Source: Pseudomonas sp. CCI4.2 (GTDB lineage Bacteria > Pseudomonadota > Gammaproteobacteria > Pseudomonadales > Pseudomonadaceae). From it: a stretch of DNA of 64,000 nt. Positions 57,419 through 64,000 of this stretch are shown here, piece after piece. Location: the NCBI RefSeq assembly GCF_034350045.1, contig NZ_CP133781.1:3458501-3522500 (forward strand). Reading direction: 5' to 3'. The position numbers were made by a program, and so were the translations under genes. Below the pieces are notes generated by a model. The model was not told where the DNA came from. It saw only the letters and a list, made by a program, of their open reading frames with translations, and made no database searches. Positions within the stretch are counted from its first letter, which is position 1. The number at the start of each line of letters is the position of its first letter.

Positions 57419-58828
57419 ATGATCCGCACCTTTTATGATGAGATGTACGATGCTGGTGGCCTGGTCCGCCCGCATTATCGGGAATTCGCCCGTTGGCTGG
57501 GTGAAACACCGCCCGAGTTATTGGCTCAGCGCAGGCGTGAAGCCGATCTGTTGTTTCATCGTGCGGGGATCACATTCACCCTGTATGGCGACGATCAAGG
57601 CACTGAGCGACTGATCCCGTTCGACACCATTCCACGCAGCATTCCTGCCAGTGAATGGCGCTTCGTCGAACGTGGCTGTATTCAGCGGGTCAAGGCGTTG
57701 AATATGTTCCTCGCCGACCTGTATCACGATCAGCGAATTATCAAGGCCGGGATCATTCCCGCCGAACAGGTGCTGGCCAACGAGCAATACCAGTTGGCGA
57801 TGCAAGGCCTGAATTTGCACCGCGACATCTACTCGCACGTTTCTGGCGTCGACTTGGTGCGTGATGGCGACGGCACTTATTACGTGCTCGAAGACAATTT
57901 GCGGACGCCGAGCGGCGTGAGCTACATGCTCGAAGACCGCAAGATGATGATGCGTCTGTTCCCGGAACTGTTTGCGGCGCAGCGTATTGCGCCCATCGAT
58001 CACTACCCGAACATGCTCCTCGATACGTTGAAAAGCTCCAGCCCCATTGATAACCCGAGCGTTGTGGTCCTGACGCCGGGCCGCTTCAACAGCGCCTTTT
58101 TCGAGCACGCCTTTTTGGCGCGGGAGATGGGTGTTGAGTTGGTGGAAGGTGCTGACTTGTTCGTGCGCGATGACCGTGTGTTCATGCGCACCACCGATGG
58201 CCCGAAAGCCGTCGACGTCATTTACCGCCGTCTGGACGATGCGTTTCTCGATCCGCTGGCGTTTAACCCTGATTCGATGCTCGGCGTGCCGGGTCTGTTG
58301 TCAGCCTATCGCTCCGGCAACGTGGTGCTGGCTAACGCCATCGGCACAGGAGTGGCGGACGATAAATCGATTTACCCGTACGTCACGGACATGATTCGTT
58401 TCTACTTGGACGAAGAGCCACTGCTGCAAAACGTTCCGACTTGGCAATGCCGCAAACCGGAAGAGTTATCCCACGTGCTGGCGCATTTGCCAGAACTCGT
58501 GGTCAAGGAAACCCAAGGATCGGGCGGTTACGGGATGCTGGTGGGTCCGGCGGCCACGGCCGCAGAGATCGAGTCGTTTCGAGCTCGGCTCAAGGCCAAA
58601 CCGCACGCTTATATCGCACAACCCACCTTATGCTTGTCGACCTGTCCGACATTTGTCGAGAACGGCATCGCCCCGCGCCACATCGACTTGCGCCCGTTTG
58701 TTCTTTCCGGCCGTGAAACCCGGGTTGTTCCCGGTGGCCTTACCCGAGTGGCGCTGCGTGAAGGCTCCCTCGTCGTAAACTCGTCCCAGGGCGGTGGAAC
58801 CAAGGACACTTGGGTGGTTGAGGATTAA
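57419..58828 (+). CDS. Circularly permuted ATP-grasp protein (type 2)
   Basis: 469 aa. The family block FYDEMYDAGGLVRPHYREFA begins the protein, then GITFTLYGDDQGTERLIPFD and the nucleotide-binding region VVKETQGSGGYGMLVGP with VDVIYRRLDDAFLDPLAFN. Permuted ATP-grasp enzymes of this kind usually occur with alpha-E and transglutaminase-like partners and are thought to make or modify a peptide; the product is not known. First gene of a three-gene operon driven by sigma-54. It ends 12 bases before the next gene. Confidence 0.9.
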   Translation: MIRTFYDEMYDAGGLVRPHYREFARWLGETPPELLAQRRREADLLFHRAGITFTLYGDDQGTERLIPFDTIPRSIPASEWRFVERGCIQRVKALNMFLADLYHDQRIIKAGIIPAEQVLANEQYQLAMQGLNLHRDIYSHVSGVDLVRDGDGTYYVLEDNLRTPSGVSYMLEDRKMMMRLFPELFAAQRIAPIDHYPNMLLDTLKSSSPIDNPSVVVLTPGRFNSAFFEHAFLAREMGVELVEGADLFVRDDRVFMRTTDGPKAVDVIYRRLDDAFLDPLAFNPDSMLGVPGLLSAYRSGNVVLANAIGTGVADDKSIYPYVTDMIRFYLDEEPLLQNVPTWQCRKPEELSHVLAHLPELVVKETQGSGGYGMLVGPAATAAEIESFRARLKAKPHAYIAQPTLCLSTCPTFVENGIAPRHIDLRPFVLSGRETRVVPGGLTRVALREGSLVVNSSQGGGTKDTWVVED

Positions 58829-58840
58829 GGAAGCCTGCCA

Positions 58841-59800
58841 ATGCTAAGTAGAACTGCCTCGGATTTGTATTGGATGTCGCGTTACCTGGAACGAGCGGAA
58901 AACCTCGCCCGGATGCTCGACGTCAGTTATTCGCTGTCGCTCATGCCACAGGACGGGCAAGACGACGGTTTGCATGAAATTGCCATGCCGCTGCTGATCA
59001 CCGGAACGCTGGACGACTACGTCGAACGCCACGGTGAACTGCACGCTGAACGCTTGTTGCACTTCTTCGCCCTTGACGCGAACAACCCGGCCAGCATCTA
59101 CAGCTGCCTGGGTGCAGCGAGGGCCAGCGCCCATGCGGTACGTGGCCGAATTACGGCGGACATGTGGGAAAACATTAACGCCACGTGGCTGGAGATTCGC
59201 GGTATCGCTGATCAGGGCCTGAGCCGTTACGGCATCAGCCGTTTCTGCGAATGGGTCAAGGAGCGTTCGCACCTGTTTCGCGGCGCCACCCTCGGCACCA
59301 TCATGCGCCATGATGCATTCCGCTTTATTCGGTTAGGGACGTTCATCGAGCGCGCGGACAATACCTTGCGTTTACTGGACGCCCGCTACGAGATGCTTGA
59401 GTTACGCGGCCACGATACCGAAGTGGTTGCAGACACCACGGCCCATGGTTATTACCAGTGGAGTGCGTTGTTGCGGGCACTGTCGTCGTTCGAAGCCTAT
59501 ACCGAGCTGTATCGGGACGCGCCGGGTGCGCGCCATGTCGCTGAGTTACTGCTGTTGCGTGCCGACATTCCACGTTCGTTGCGCGCCTGCATGGAAGAAA
59601 TTGACGAAACGCTAGCCAGCTTGTCTGGGGCCAATGGTCGTCCGGCACAACGCTTGGCCGCGCAGTTGGACGCGCGTCTGCGTTACACCGGCATCGATGA
59701 AATTCTCGATGAGGGTTTGCATAAGTGGTTGAACGAATTCATTCCGTTGGTAGCCCAATTGGGTAACGCTATTCACACTTCGTACCTGGAGGCTGCATGA
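58841..59800 (+). CDS. Alpha-E domain-containing protein
   Basis: 319 aa, all-helical DUF403 protein (MLSRTASDLYWMSRYLERAE, later FIERADNTLRLLDARYEML). Conserved partner of permuted ATP-grasp proteins, without a known catalytic site. Its stop overlaps the transglutaminase start (ATGA), so the two are translationally coupled. Confidence 0.9.
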   Translation: MLSRTASDLYWMSRYLERAENLARMLDVSYSLSLMPQDGQDDGLHEIAMPLLITGTLDDYVERHGELHAERLLHFFALDANNPASIYSCLGAARASAHAVRGRITADMWENINATWLEIRGIADQGLSRYGISRFCEWVKERSHLFRGATLGTIMRHDAFRFIRLGTFIERADNTLRLLDARYEMLELRGHDTEVVADTTAHGYYQWSALLRALSSFEAYTELYRDAPGARHVAELLLLRADIPRSLRACMEEIDETLASLSGANGRPAQRLAAQLDARLRYTGIDEILDEGLHKWLNEFIPLVAQLGNAIHTSYLEAA

Positions 59801-60636
59801 GACTCTCAATTAGCCACGAAACCACGTATCACTATGAAGACCAGGTCCGTGCCAGTATCCAATACCTGCGGCTGACGCCGCATGACAGTGAACGCCAGCA
59901 TGTGCTCAGCTGGCAGTTGACGTTGCCGCGTCCAGTGCGCGCGCAAATTGATCCGTTCGGCAACATTCTCCACGTGCTAACGCTAGATGAGCCCCACGAA
60001 GCGATTATTATTGGCGCCCGTGGTCAGGTTGAAATCGACGAGAAAACTGAATCCGAGCACGAAAGCCAATCAGCGCTGCCGTTCTTGCGGTTCACCCGTC
60101 TGACCGAACCTGACGAAGCCATACGCGCGTTCGCTGCCCTTCAGTGTCAACAGCGCAAAGACCGCACCGCGCTGATTGATTTGATGCACGGCTTGAACCA
60201 GCACATGACCTATATACCCGGTTCGACTGAAGTCGACACCAGCGCTGCCGAGGCATTCGCGGGTAAAGCAGGCGTGTGTCAGGACCATACCCACGCGTTT
60301 CTGGCCTGCGCCCGAAGCCTGGGCGTTCCTGCGCGGTATGTGTCGGGCTACTTGTACAGCGAAGACAGCGAACACTTGGCCAGTCATGCCTGGGCAGAAG
60401 CCTGGATTGACGATGCTTGGTACAGCTTTGACGTCACCAACCAACTCTCGCGACCTGAGCGTCACTTGAAATTGGCCGTGGGCCTGGATTACCTGGACGC
60501 CTGTCCGGTACGTGGCATGCGTCGCGGGGGGGATGCGAACAAATGCATGCCAAGGTATCGGTCTCGCCGATCCGCGCTACGCAGACGCAAGAGCAAAGCT
60601 GATAAGCGGTGCGCTATGGCGCACCCTCTCCGCTAA
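59797..60636 (+). CDS. Transglutaminase-like peptidase domain protein, C-terminus frameshifted
   Basis: 279 aa as read. N-terminal beta domain (MRLSISHETTYHYEDQVRAS), then the Cys protease-like core: catalytic Cys in GKAGVCQDHTHAFLACA (~160), His in HAWAEAWIDDAWYSFD, Asp downstream. A run of seven G at 60526-60532 appears one base short: the conserved ending GMRRGGG-CEQMHAKVSVSP continues in the next frame to a TGA at 60600. As given, the frame runs into about 35 unrelated residues. Sequencing error, slippage and mutation are all possible. The catalytic core is intact either way. Confidence 0.87.
   Translation: MRLSISHETTYHYEDQVRASIQYLRLTPHDSERQHVLSWQLTLPRPVRAQIDPFGNILHVLTLDEPHEAIIIGARGQVEIDEKTESEHESQSALPFLRFTRLTEPDEAIRAFAALQCQQRKDRTALIDLMHGLNQHMTYIPGSTEVDTSAAEAFAGKAGVCQDHTHAFLACARSLGVPARYVSGYLYSEDSEHLASHAWAEAWIDDAWYSFDVTNQLSRPERHLKLAVGLDYLDACPVRGMRRGGDANKCMPRYRSRRSALRRRKSKADKRCAMAHPLR
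60608..60625 (+). terminator. Hairpin near the end of the transglutaminase gene
   Basis: GGTGCGC-TATG-GCGCACC. It falls inside the frameshifted reading frame but downstream of the TGA at 60600, which fits a terminator or attenuator after the true stop. No T-run. Confidence 0.45.
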
Positions 60637-60650
60637 CATCACCCCCTTGC

Positions 60651-60729
60651 CTGTAGGAGAGAACTTGTTCGCGAAGCAGTACGCTTGATGCACACGGGCT
60701 ATTTCTCGCCAACAAGTTGGCTCTTACAG
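60651..60729. repeat. REP inverted pair
   Basis: CTGTAGGAGAGAACTTGTTCG and CTCGCCAACAAGTTGGCTCTTA flank ~35 bases. Same family as 9747 and 18354. Confidence 0.75.
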
Positions 60730-60868
60730 AGATTGTGTTTGTTGCAGATGAGCGGGATCTCCTGCCGTCCCTGCATTCATCCAGCTTTACTTCTGATTTA
60801 CCCAAATACCAGGTGCAGACCTGCCGAAACCGGACTCATCATGAATCCGCTTCAGAACAGCCAAACAA

Positions 60869-60964
60869 TTAACCGAACAGACGGGTCATGTTTGGCAAGA
60901 TCAATACCAGGGTAGTGACGACGACGATAAGTCCCGCCTGACGAATTTTCGAATATTTGAACAT
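60869..60964 (-). CDS. 31-aa single-pass membrane peptide
   Basis: Read from the sequence: ATG at 60964, TAA at 60869, AAAAGG 10 bases upstream. It begins MFKYSKIRQ, has a hydrophobic helix (AGLIVVVTTLVLILP) and ends NMTRLFG. Basic N-terminus and single helix suggest an inner-membrane peptide. Its family is not recognised; conservation is untested. Confidence 0.6.
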   Translation of the reverse strand: MFKYSKIRQAGLIVVVTTLVLILPNMTRLFG

Positions 60965-61400
60965 GGCTAATGCCTTTTGTTGTTATTCCTGAGCTACAAA
61001 AGCTCGCCGATTATTGAGCAGTTCATTAATCGGGCAGCTGGCAAAGGGGGTGCTGCTGATCAGGTGTCCCGGAAAACCCGGCTACTCAAACGCCTATTTT
61101 CTTTTTTTAGCGTTTGCCTGTCATAAAGATAACTTTAGAGCCCGCGTGTCACTTGGCTTAGATCCATTTGGTTCGAAGTTTATTTTTTTCATCAAGAAAA
61201 GAAATGAAGCTCATTGCCACCTTCCTTTTCCGCCCTTGCTAGACACGTTTAACATCTTCCCAGCCTATTTGATAGTGACCTACCGTTCGTCCGAGTGGGG
61301 TCAGTCAAGTGTAATGAGCGCTTCGGTCATTGATTCAATGAAGACCCCGTTTATGGTGTCGGTACAGAAATCCATTTTCTTACCGTGATCCGAGGCTGTC
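60965..61400. other. Low-GC intergenic region
   Basis: AT-rich between ~61090 and 61290 (runs such as CTTTTTTTAGC). No gene seen; a plus-strand 124-codon frame at 61014-61388 lacks a binding site and has no recognisable domain. It contains the promoter region of the thiolase gene. Confidence 0.5.
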
Positions 61401-62606
61401 ATGACAGAAGCGTTGATTTTCGATGCGGTGCGCACGCCCCGTGGCAAAGGCAAGCCGGACGGTGCGCTGTACAGCGTCAAACCGGTGAATTTGATGGCCG
61501 GCCTGCTTACCGCCCTGCAACAGCGCAACCAGCTCGATACGCGGCATGTGGACGACATTGTTCTGGGTTGCGTCACCCCCGTCGGTGATCAGGGCGCAGA
61601 CATTGCTAGAACCGCCGCGCTGGTAGCGGACTGGGACGTTAGCGTCGCCGGCGTGCAGATCAACCGCTTTTGTGCGTCGGGGCTGGAGGCAGTGAACCTC
61701 GGCGCCATGAAAATCCGCTCGGGTTTCGAAGACCTGGTTGTTGTCGGCGGCGTCGAATCCATGTCACGCGTACCCATGGGCAGTGACGGTGGTGCCTGGG
61801 TGCTGGACCCGCAAACCAATCTGCAGTGCCACTTCACGCCGCAAGGCATCGGTGCCGATCTGATCGCGACCCTGGAGGGCTTCAGTCGTCACGATGTCGA
61901 TGCCTACGCGCTGCATTCGCAGCAAAAAGCGTTGCGAGCACGGGGCGATGGGTCGTTCAGTAAGTCCTTGATTCCGGTATGGGATCAGAACGGCATCGTG
62001 CTGCTCGACCACGATGAGTTCATTCGCGGTGATTCCACGCTGGAAGGCTTGGGCAAACTCAAACCCAGTTTTGAGACGATCGGCCAGATGGGGTTCGACG
62101 CCACCGCGTTACGGGTCTATAGCCAGGTTGAGCGGATTCATCACGTCCACACACCTGGCAACAGCTCGGGCATCGTCGACGGTGCTGCGGCCATGCTGAT
62201 TGGCTCCGAGGCCAAGGGCCTGGCGCTGGGATTGCGTCCGCGAGGGCGAATCGTCGCAACGGCGGTCACCGGCACCGATCCGACCATCATGCTCACCGGC
62301 CCGGCGCCCGCCACCCGCAAGGCACTGAGTCGTGCCGGACTCAGGGTTGAAGACATCGACCTGTTCGAAGTCAACGAAGCGTTCGCCTCGGTAGTGCTCA
62401 AGTTCATCAAGGACATGGGCATCGATGCCGGCAAGGTCAACGTCAACGGCGGGTCCATCGCCATGGGTCATCCACTGGGGGCCACCGGTTGCGCGATTCT
62501 AGGTGCGTTGCTCGACGAGTTGGAGGTGCGTCAATTGCGCTATGGCCTCGCGACCTTGTGCGTCGGCGGCGGTATGGGCATTGCCACCATCATCGAACGT
62601 TACTAA
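61401..62606 (+). CDS. Acetyl-CoA acetyltransferase (thiolase)
   Basis: 401 aa. Catalytic Cys in [20 protein letters not shown], thiolase signature [17 protein letters not shown] with the His, and [10 protein letters not shown] with CVGGGMG at the end (second Cys). GAGG is 7 bases before ATG. It degrades 3-ketoacyl-CoA or condenses acetyl-CoA. It precedes a FadJ-like gene by 29 bases, so a fatty-acid or ester oxidation pair is likely. Confidence 0.93.
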   Translation: MTEALIFDAVRTPRGKGKPDGALYSVKPVNLMAGLLTALQQRNQLDTRHVDDIVLGCVTPVGDQGADIARTAALVADWDVSVAGVQINRFCASGLEAVNLGAMKIRSGFEDLVVVGGVESMSRVPMGSDGGAWVLDPQTNLQCHFTPQGIGADLIATLEGFSRHDVDAYALHSQQKALRARGDGSFSKSLIPVWDQNGIVLLDHDEFIRGDSTLEGLGKLKPSFETIGQMGFDATALRVYSQVERIHHVHTPGNSSGIVDGAAAMLIGSEAKGLALGLRPRGRIVATAVTGTDPTIMLTGPAPATRKALSRAGLRVEDIDLFEVNEAFASVVLKFIKDMGIDAGKVNVNGGSIAMGHPLGATGCAILGALLDELEVRQLRYGLATLCVGGGMGIATIIERY

Positions 62607-62635
62607 GCCCGTTCACAGCTCATCAGGATTTCTTC

Positions 62636-64000
62636 ATGACCATCACCGCCGACGCTGCCATCCACTATGAAAAGGGCCAGGACCAGATTGTGGTTCTGAC
62701 TATCGATATGCCCGGCCAGACGGCCAATACCCTGAATGCGCTGTACCGCGACGCCATGGCCGATACGGTGTCCCGGCTGATGGCAGAAAAAGACGCCATC
62801 GTTGGGGTGATCATCACGTCGGGGAAAAAGACGTTTTTCGCCGGAGGCGATCTCAACGAGCTGATTCAAGTCGATAAGCCGCGAGCCCAGTGGTTTTACC
62901 AGATGGTGTTGGGCCTCAAGGCTCAGTTGCGTTTACTTGAAACCTTGGGCAAGCCGGTGGTGGCCGCGATCAACGGCGCTGCGCTTGGGGGTGGCTGGGA
63001 AATTTGCCTGGCGTGCCATCATCGCATCGCGCTGGACGATCCCCGCGTACAGATCGGATTGCCAGAAGTGACCCTTGGCCTGTTGCCGGGCGGTGGAGGC
63101 GTGGTGCGGATGGTGCGCATGCTCGGGCTCGAGAAAGCCTTGCCGTTTCTCCTGGAAGGTAAAAAGGTCAACCCGCAGCAAGCGCTAGACGCCGGCTTGA
63201 TTGATCAACTCGCCACGGACCGTGACGACATGCTCGCCAAGGCCCGGGCCTGGATCATGGCCAATCCGGCGGCCAAGCAGCGCTGGGACATGGCCGGATA
63301 CCAGATTCCGGGTGGCTTACCCTCACACCCAAAAGTTGCGCAGATGCTCGCCATTGCGCCGTCGATTTTACGCGCTCGAACCCAAGGCTGTTTTCCTGCA
63401 CCGGAGAAAATCCTGTGCGCGGCGGTGGAGGGCGCCCAGGTCGATTTCGCCACCGCGCAGATTATTGAAACTCGTTACTTCACCGAACTGACCACTGGCC
63501 AAGTGGCGAAAAACATGATCGGGGCCTTCTGGTTCCAACTCAATGAAATCAACGCCGGTGGTTCGCGTCCCAAAGGGATTCCCGTTCAAGTGACGAAAAA
63601 ACTCGGCGTGCTGGGCGCTGGGATGATGGGTGCCGGTATTGCGTACGCGAGTGCCTCAGCCGGGATTGAGGTGGTGCTCAAAGACATCAGCCAAGCCGCC
63701 GCTGAAAAGGGCAAGCATCACGCGGTCAAACTGCTGGAGAAACAGGTCTCTAGCGGCCGGATGGATGAACAACAGCGGGACGCAATTCTCGCGCGGATCA
63801 CTCCCACCGAGCAGGACAGTGATCTGCATGGCTGCGACCTGATCATTGAAGCGGTGTTTGAAGACCGTGAGCTCAAACGCACCGTCACTGCGGCTGCCGA
63901 ACGGCTGGCTTTGCCGGATGCGGTCATCGCTTCCAACACCTCGACCCTGCCGATTAGCGGCCTGGCGACCGCGATTGCGCAACAAAATCGGTTCATTGGC
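62636..64000 (+). CDS. 3-hydroxyacyl-CoA dehydrogenase / enoyl-CoA hydratase, N-terminal part (3' end outside window)
   Basis: 455 residues are visible and the frame is open to the window end. The N-terminal crotonase domain shows SGKKTFFAGGDLNEL and INGAALGGGWEICLACHH (oxyanion hole), and LPEVTLGLLPGGGGVVRMVR. The dehydrogenase Rossmann domain begins KLGVLGAGMMGAGIAYASA at ~residue 322, with the NAD-site block ahead. This is the FadB/FadJ two-domain layout, forming a beta-oxidation pair with the thiolase. AGGA is 8 bases before ATG. Confidence 0.93.
   Translation, partial: MTITADAAIHYEKGQDQIVVLTIDMPGQTANTLNALYRDAMADTVSRLMAEKDAIVGVIITSGKKTFFAGGDLNELIQVDKPRAQWFYQMVLGLKAQLRLLETLGKPVVAAINGAALGGGWEICLACHHRIALDDPRVQIGLPEVTLGLLPGGGGVVRMVRMLGLEKALPFLLEGKKVNPQQALDAGLIDQLATDRDDMLAKARAWIMANPAAKQRWDMAGYQIPGGLPSHPKVAQMLAIAPSILRARTQGCFPAPEKILCAAVEGAQVDFATAQIIETRYFTELTTGQVAKNMIGAFWFQLNEINAGGSRPKGIPVQVTKKLGVLGAGMMGAGIAYASASAGIEVVLKDISQAAAEKGKHHAVKLLEKQVSSGRMDEQQRDAILARITPTEQDSDLHGCDLIIEAVFEDRELKRTVTAAAERLALPDAVIASNTSTLPISGLATAIAQQNRFIG

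Noticed and set aside
61014..61388. 124-codon plus-strand frame in a low-GC gap
   Set aside because: No binding site, no domain, composition unlike neighbouring genes.

Overview
The window is chromosomal DNA of a fluorescent-type Pseudomonas. The gene content and order fit this genus: aer beside acnA, rlmM-tusA-MATE-pdxB, folE ... isochorismatase-like/prmB ... aroC-MFS-mtnB-mtnD-mtnC ... speE-sulfatase, and a thiolase/FadJ-like pair at the right edge. The intergenic spaces carry pseudomonad REP-type palindromes (cores such as CCAACGTGTTGG and GGCTTGCC). No rRNA, tRNA, CRISPR array, transposase or phage gene was seen.

Layout. 1-3.1 kb: the end of a pertactin-type autotransporter and two orphan Ig-like proteins. 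3.3-8.1 kb: aerotaxis receptor and aconitase A. 8.3-16 kb: rlmM, tusA, a MATE pump, pdxB, an MsbA-like ABC exporter, ppnP and an exonuclease. 16.4-30.7 kb: a periplasmic solute-binding protein, a DUF2897 peptide, pyrF, two oxidoreductases, an MscS channel fused to a cyclic-nucleotide-binding domain, an aminotransferase, LD-carboxypeptidase, a chemoreceptor, a BenE transporter, GST, an LprI-like protein, a glutaredoxin and folE. 31.1-38.3 kb: a three-gene accessory operon with a 1687-aa RHS/TccC-type toxin and two paralogous proteins of unknown function. 38.7-48.2 kb: Smr protein, isochorismatase-like protein, prmB, aroC and the methionine-salvage operon (MFS-mtnB-mtnD-mtnC). 48.4-50.8 kb: a LuxR solo, a divergent M29-aminopeptidase-like protein, a 25-codon peptide gene and a DUF3509 gene. 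51.1-57 kb: ankyrin protein, small conserved genes, speE, LTA-synthase-like sulfatase and rraB. 57.4-60.6 kb: a sigma-54-driven operon of ATP-grasp, alpha-E and transglutaminase genes. 60.9-64 kb: a 31-aa membrane peptide and the start of a fatty-acid oxidation pair.

The most unusual part is 48.4-50.4 kb. A LuxR regulator has the acyl-homoserine-lactone pocket residues but no luxI nearby. It converges on an operon whose first gene is a 25-aa peptide (ending in Lys-Trp). That gene is preceded by a CT-N12-AG lux-box-like palindrome and a 5' hairpin, and followed by an intrinsic terminator before the M29-like gene. This looks like a quorum-responsive small-peptide system, possibly a RiPP-like pathway; that reading is inference.

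Other points of note are the RHS C-terminal domain with a His/Cys pair reminiscent of clan CD peptidases and no visible immunity gene, a G-tract frameshift at the end of the transglutaminase gene, a clear GG-N10-GC sigma-54 promoter, an isochorismatase-fold protein with Ser at the catalytic Cys position, and large composite REP-type repeats. Several starts were moved inward on the basis of Shine-Dalgarno sequences and family length, and three genes shorter than 60 codons plus the 25-codon gene were found by reading intergenic DNA.
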